64,000 nucleotides of DNA from Pipra filicauda. Lineage: Eukaryota > Chordata > Aves > Passeriformes > Pipridae. Positions 45,201-51,200 of the stretch are shown here, piece by piece. The DNA is taken from the NCBI RefSeq assembly GCF_003945595.2, contig NW_024104376.1:248001-312000 (forward strand). The letters run 5' to 3'. A program made the translations under genes and the position numbers. The notes beneath the pieces are model-generated. The model was not told the DNA's origin. It saw only the letters and a list, made by a program, of their open reading frames with translations, and made no database searches. Within the stretch, counting starts at the first letter, position 1. Each line of letters opens with the position of its first letter.

Positions 45201-48200
45201 GTCCTGACTGGCCCAAGGGCTACTACATGAACAATCTCCTGTTTAATTTGTTCAAAAGCTTGTTGTTGTTCAGGGCCCCACTTAAATCATTCTTCTTCCA
45301 GGTCACTTGATAGAGAAGGTTTACAACCTCACCATAATCTGGAATATGCATTCTCCAAAAACCCACAGCACCCAGGAAAGCCTGTGTTTCGTTCTTACCA
45401 GTCAGTAGGGACATAGATATCACTTTGTTAACCATGTCCATTAGAATCTGACAACATCCATCTTGCCATTTTACTCCTAAAATCTGAATTTCCTGGGCAG
45501 GTCCCATGACCTTACTTTGTTTTGTGGCAAAACCAGCTTTCAGGAGGATCTGGATTCTCTTCTCCCCTTTCTCAAAAACTTCCTCTGCTGTGTTGCCCCA
45601 TTCAAGAATGTCATCAAAGTACTGCAAGTGTTCTGGAGCCTCACGCTTTTCCAGTGCAGCCTGAATCAGTACATGACAAATAGTGGGGCTGGGTTTCTAC
45701 CCCTGGGGCAGTCGGTTCCAGGTGTACTGCACTCCCCTCCGGGTAAAGGCAAACTGTGGCCTGTGCTCTGCTGCTAAAGGAATGGAGAATGCACTGACAA
45801 TATTGATGGTGGCACAACTTTGCTGCCCTGGACTCCAGTTCATACCGAAGTTCCAGCATGTCCAGCACAGCAGCATTCCATGGTGGTGTGACTTTGTTCA
45901 GGCCACGATAGTCTCCTGTCAGTCTCCACTCTCCACTGGGCTTACACACTGGCCATATACAACTGTTAAAGGGTGGGAGAGTCTTGCTGACCACTCCCTG
46001 GCTCTCCAGTTCACAAATCATGTCATGCATGGTGGTCACAGAGTCCTGGTTGGTGCAGTGTTGTTGACAGTGCACTACTGTGGTACCAATCAGTACCTGT
46101 TGTTCTTTGACCCTCAGCAGTCCCACAGCAGAAAGGTCCTCTAGAGACCAGGCAAGGTATTCAGCTCTCTAATTTCCTCTGCCCTGAGGTAATCTATGCC
46201 AAGGATGCACAGGGCCTCTGGGCCAGTCAAATGTGGTGGTTTTGCCATTCATTCCCAGTCAGGTTCACTTCAGCTTCCAGTACAGTCAGCTGTTGGGATC
46301 CCCCTGTCACCCCAAAAGTAGAGATGGATTCTGCCCCTACATATCTTCATGGCATCAGAGTGCATTGTGTGCTGGTGTCAACTAAAGCCTTATACTCTTG
46401 TGGGTCTGATGTGCTCTACTAGATCCTCCTTGAGAGAATGCCTTTCCCTCATGCTTGACAGGAGTCGCCTCCAGAGGTTGAGTTTCTGTCCTCTTCCCAA
46501 TCTCCTTGTCAATGCCCACATCCCAGGACAAGGATCTCAGTTGCTTGGCTTCACTACCATCCAGTTTCATATTGTGGGCCGCAATACTCCAGCATTGGAC
46601 CAGCCAGGTCACCAGAGGCTCAGCCAACTGGCAGCTAAAATCGTTTCTCAGAGCTCACAGCTCACCCGGCAATAGGGATGAGGTGATTATCTCTGGCCCT
46701 GCCTCTTCCTCCTGTTCTGAGGGCCCTACTTCCTCTTCATCCCTCACTAAGCAAACTGATTTTGTCTTGGATTCCTTCTTCTGTATAGGGGCGACTGCTA
46801 GCAGCATTGGTTGTTCCTCTGGCTCAGCTGCAGTTTGAGTGGCCACAGTGCCTGTTGGTCTGCTTTCCTTAACGTCCTTAATATCCAGAGGAAATCAAAA
46901 TTCTCTAAAGCTGTTGTAACAGGCCTGAAGAAGAAAAAGGGGGTCAAAAGCTGGGGGAAAATCCTCCTCCCCTGTTTTCTCCAGTCTTTGCAAGACTTCA
47001 AACTCTTCCTGAAAAGCATAAGCAAAGATGGGATTCTCTGCCACCTTGTGTATACATGGGAAAGTAGTGTGAATAGTTTCATACCTCACTACTCAGGTGT
47101 TTGCTCAGTCAGGGAGAAAGTGACTGTGTTATCTAAGTTCATCCATCTATTCTGATATGAAAAAGCCATGTTGTCCCGAAGCCCCCAAAAGAAATTACAA
47201 GATCGAAGTCTGACTTTATTTCTAGATAAGCCTCTAAAAGCTCATTCGCTTGTTACCTGAAACTATGGTTTGGGACTGACAGATAAACTGGCAATGGCAT
47301 TAAAGCTGAAAATATATCTAATGCACTAATTAACAGTTTCTAACGTTTCCTACAAATTTTAGCGATTTTTAATTACCTTTTTAGGAAAGGATATTCAAAA
47401 GTGACAATATACAAGATTGAAAAAAATTGTTTCACCTCCTGCAACACTGAATATGTGAAACAACACAGACTGTGTGTCAATGATTTTTGCAGTAATAGAT
47501 GATAAAACCTGGAAGTATTATTTGAACTGAAAACAAGATGAATATTTAAACTCAGAACACACAGATGATCTGACATCTCACCCAAGAAGTAGCAAAGAAT
47601 ATCATGGTGAGGCAGAAACAATTGCATAGATAAAGCTCTTTTAATCTCCAATTTCTCAACCCTTTTTAAACTGTTTTTTGCATGCCAAAATTTGCACAAC
47701 ATAAACAACAAACCATTTCTCTTTACTTTCACCTCCTATCAGCAAACATAATCTCTCAAGTCAGAGATGCTGTAGCAAGTCTTCTAATCTTTACTCCATA
47801 CAGAATTTTCCATTTCTAATGGAATTCTGATTCTAAATAAGGGAGTAAGAAGTCTTTAAATTATCTTAACTTTGATAAAAAAGTAGGAAAGGGTACATTA
47901 AATTAACTCTTCTACATACTTATGCCCCAGATTAGATATTAGGAAAAAATTTCTTCACAGAAAGGGTTGTAAAGCATTGGAACAGACTGTCCAGGGAAGT
48001 GGTGGAGTCATCATTCCTGGAAGTGTTCAAAAAACATGTGGACATGGCACATGGTTTAATGGTGAACATGATGGTGTGCTGGGTTGACAGTTGGACTTGA
48101 TGATCTTACAGGTCTTATCCAACTTTAACACTTTTAAGATTTTATGCATTCTTTTAGAAAACAACATCTACGAAACCAAAACCATCATCCAAAAAAAAGA

Positions 48201-51200
48201 GAAAATACTTGTATACAAAACCTTGTAACTTGAACTTATTTCATACTTGCTACACACAACAGGAAAGAGTAAAGATTGAAAACAAATTATTTTAAATAAA
48301 CAGGTTGCCAAGAACCCTCTTAACTTCACGTTTACTAATTCAACAGACTACTGAGGAAAACTATGCAAAAGGTAACTGTCTCTGTACCATTAGAGGCAAA
48401 ACATCATGTCTAATCTGTGTCCTGTTCAAAATAACTGCTGCAGCCTAGTTCAGCTGCAAGGGCACAAAGGCCATCATCACTAAACTTGCCGTAACAAGTG
48501 AGAACTTGGAAGAGCTGACCAGATGATTAAAAACTACTACAAACCACTGCTGTTTCTAGAAGCAGTTCTTTGTAATGAATGGCAGAGGAAATCCACTGAT
48601 GATTTTTTTGAGATCCTAATTCTTGAGAGGTTTTAGATTTCTAGCACTTCTGTTTGCAATCCTGCCTTAAGAGCAGAGATGCTATATTTAATTACCCAAT
48701 TTGGACCAGGTATTTCAATTGAAAAATGCATGTTTCACCTAATACTTTGTAACCTATGTTGCCTTTGACTTCTGAGATACAGAAAGACGCATACAAATTT
48801 TTTGTTATGAATATTTGGTGACCTCTGTCTTTCATAACTATGAATAACACAGGAGGTATGAAATACAGAGATTTTCTATTAAGTTTGAATAGTTTGAACA
48901 GAAAAACTCTGCACAAAATTATAGAATTATCTCTCCTGATCCCCTTCTTAACATAATGGATTGCTCACTCTGATAATTTTAAATTATGCTTCTTTCTCAC
49001 ATCTGCCAGAAGTTATGCAGGATTCCAGTTATTACTGAATCACAGAATGGCTGAGGTTGGAACCTCTGGAGGTCTCTGGTCCAGTCCCTCAGCTCAAGCA
49101 GGGCCACTGACAGCCCGTTGCTCAGAAACATGTCCAGATGACTTCTGTCATCTGAGTATTTCCAAAGATGGAGCCCCCACAATCTCTCTGGGGTTGCAGT
49201 GCTCAGTCACCCTCACAGTAAAGAAGTGTTTTCTGATGTTCAGAGGGAACCTCCTGTATTTCAGTTTGTGCCCACTGCTCTCTGGTCCTGTCAGTGGACA
49301 CAAAATACATGAAATTCTATCAGAAAACAGGAAAATGCGTTTTACTGTGAGGGTCATCAATACTGGAGCAGGTTGCCTGGAGAGACTGCAGGGATTCCAC
49401 CCTTGAAGATACTCAAAACCAACTGGACACAGCCCCATTCAACCTGCTCTAATTGACCCTGCGTGAGCAGGTGAGTTGGACTGGGTGTCAGTAAGTCTCT
49501 TCCAACCTAAAGGTCTCTGTGATTTCATATCAACTGCTGCTAAATATGTACAACACTTTCACCAGAAGTTCTTTAACAATTCAGCAAATTGTAAATTCAG
49601 CAAAAAGAAGGTGTGAGAACATGAACATAAGTTTCAATAAATCAAAAGAGAATACTTTGGGAAAACATTTGCCCATTGTGCTTCACTTACAAAAAAATCA
49701 AACAGAGATGAGATTTTTTACTGAACTCCCTTCCCATATTTGTTCCCCAAAACTTGTGGGACAATTCATGTTTTTAAATTTGCTCTTCGATATCAGCTGG
49801 TAAATAAATTTGAAACTTTTCTTTCAAATTTCAAAGTGAGTTCAGGTAACGTGCTAGGACTTATACTCTTATCTACCACAAGAAACAATAGAAGTTTGAT
49901 TCCATAGGAAAGACCAAAAGCTTTACTTCTAGCACTTCATAACAACTTAGAAGCCCTGCAATGAGGATTCTGAATTTTTGACATACCGAGCAATAGCAAC
50001 AACAACAAAAATATCAAGTCACAAAACAAGTAGAATTACAGAATTAATAGACTCGAGTGGTTCACTATCAGGACTCAAAAGAAAATTTCATGGCTCTGAT
50101 AACCAACTCAGTGTCCCATATAAATGAAAACTGTATTTGCAAACTGAATTATTGAAGCTCTTGTATAAGTGATGAATAAAGGAATACAGAGTGTCTGTCA
50201 CAAACAAATAGTTTAAATGCAATGACTTTTTCCCCATAAAGTACTTTTTAAAGAAGTGTTTGATTCTTTTTCAAAACAATACAAAGGTATGTTAGTGAAA
50301 GAAATTCTAAAGAAGAAAAATTATTGCCAAAATACTTCCCCAAAATTAGGTCACCATACCAAAAGTCACCATTAGGAAATTACCAGGTAAAACTTCAGAG
50401 TAAAATAAAATAGGTCATGCTTAAGAGCAAAAGAAAACACTAAATCTGCAGAGTTTTAAACACACCACTTACTGCTTTGACTCATGGTGACAAACCTCCA
50501 GCGTTGGATCATTATAGATGAAAGCTGCTTCTAAATCGTTGACTCTCACTCTGTAAATCCGGCACTGTTTGCTGTTCAGCTTGATTCTGTTCAGGTTTGC
50601 AACCGTGGGAAATATTGTCAGTTCCACATAACCCTATGAAAACACAAAACAAACCTTCTGTAAAATCTTTATCAACTCATAAAATAGGGAGATATAAAAG
50701 AATTCTTATTAGCACAATTCAAAGAAGATCATCAGTATAAAGATATTTATTTTAAAAGGAAACTGGTTTGCCCTTTTAGACATGTAGATTGTCTTCCATG
50801 CTATTTAACAGGTGAATTTTCCCACATGTGAAATAAAACAAAACAAAACAAAAAAACTGAACATGACTGACAATCATGTTTCTTTTACCGGAAATAATCT
50901 GCCTCTATTGACTAGATTTCAAGTTGTTAGCATCACTATATTTATCATCACTATGATGTAGGTTTTGGTATCTGAGCTTTACACAATTTCTAAAATCTAA
51001 GCAGAATCTATTTAAGCAGATGTCTAAATTCACAAAGACCCTCTGTGACTTCAGGCCTGAAATCATCAGTCTCTTCAAAGGCCCAGTGAACTCACATATA
51101 GGCTAAAAAACTCTACACACCTATCTCTAACATCAGCTAACACTGCATGAACATCAATTTTGAACAGCAAATTGCTCTGTAATACTACTTGCAATGCAGT

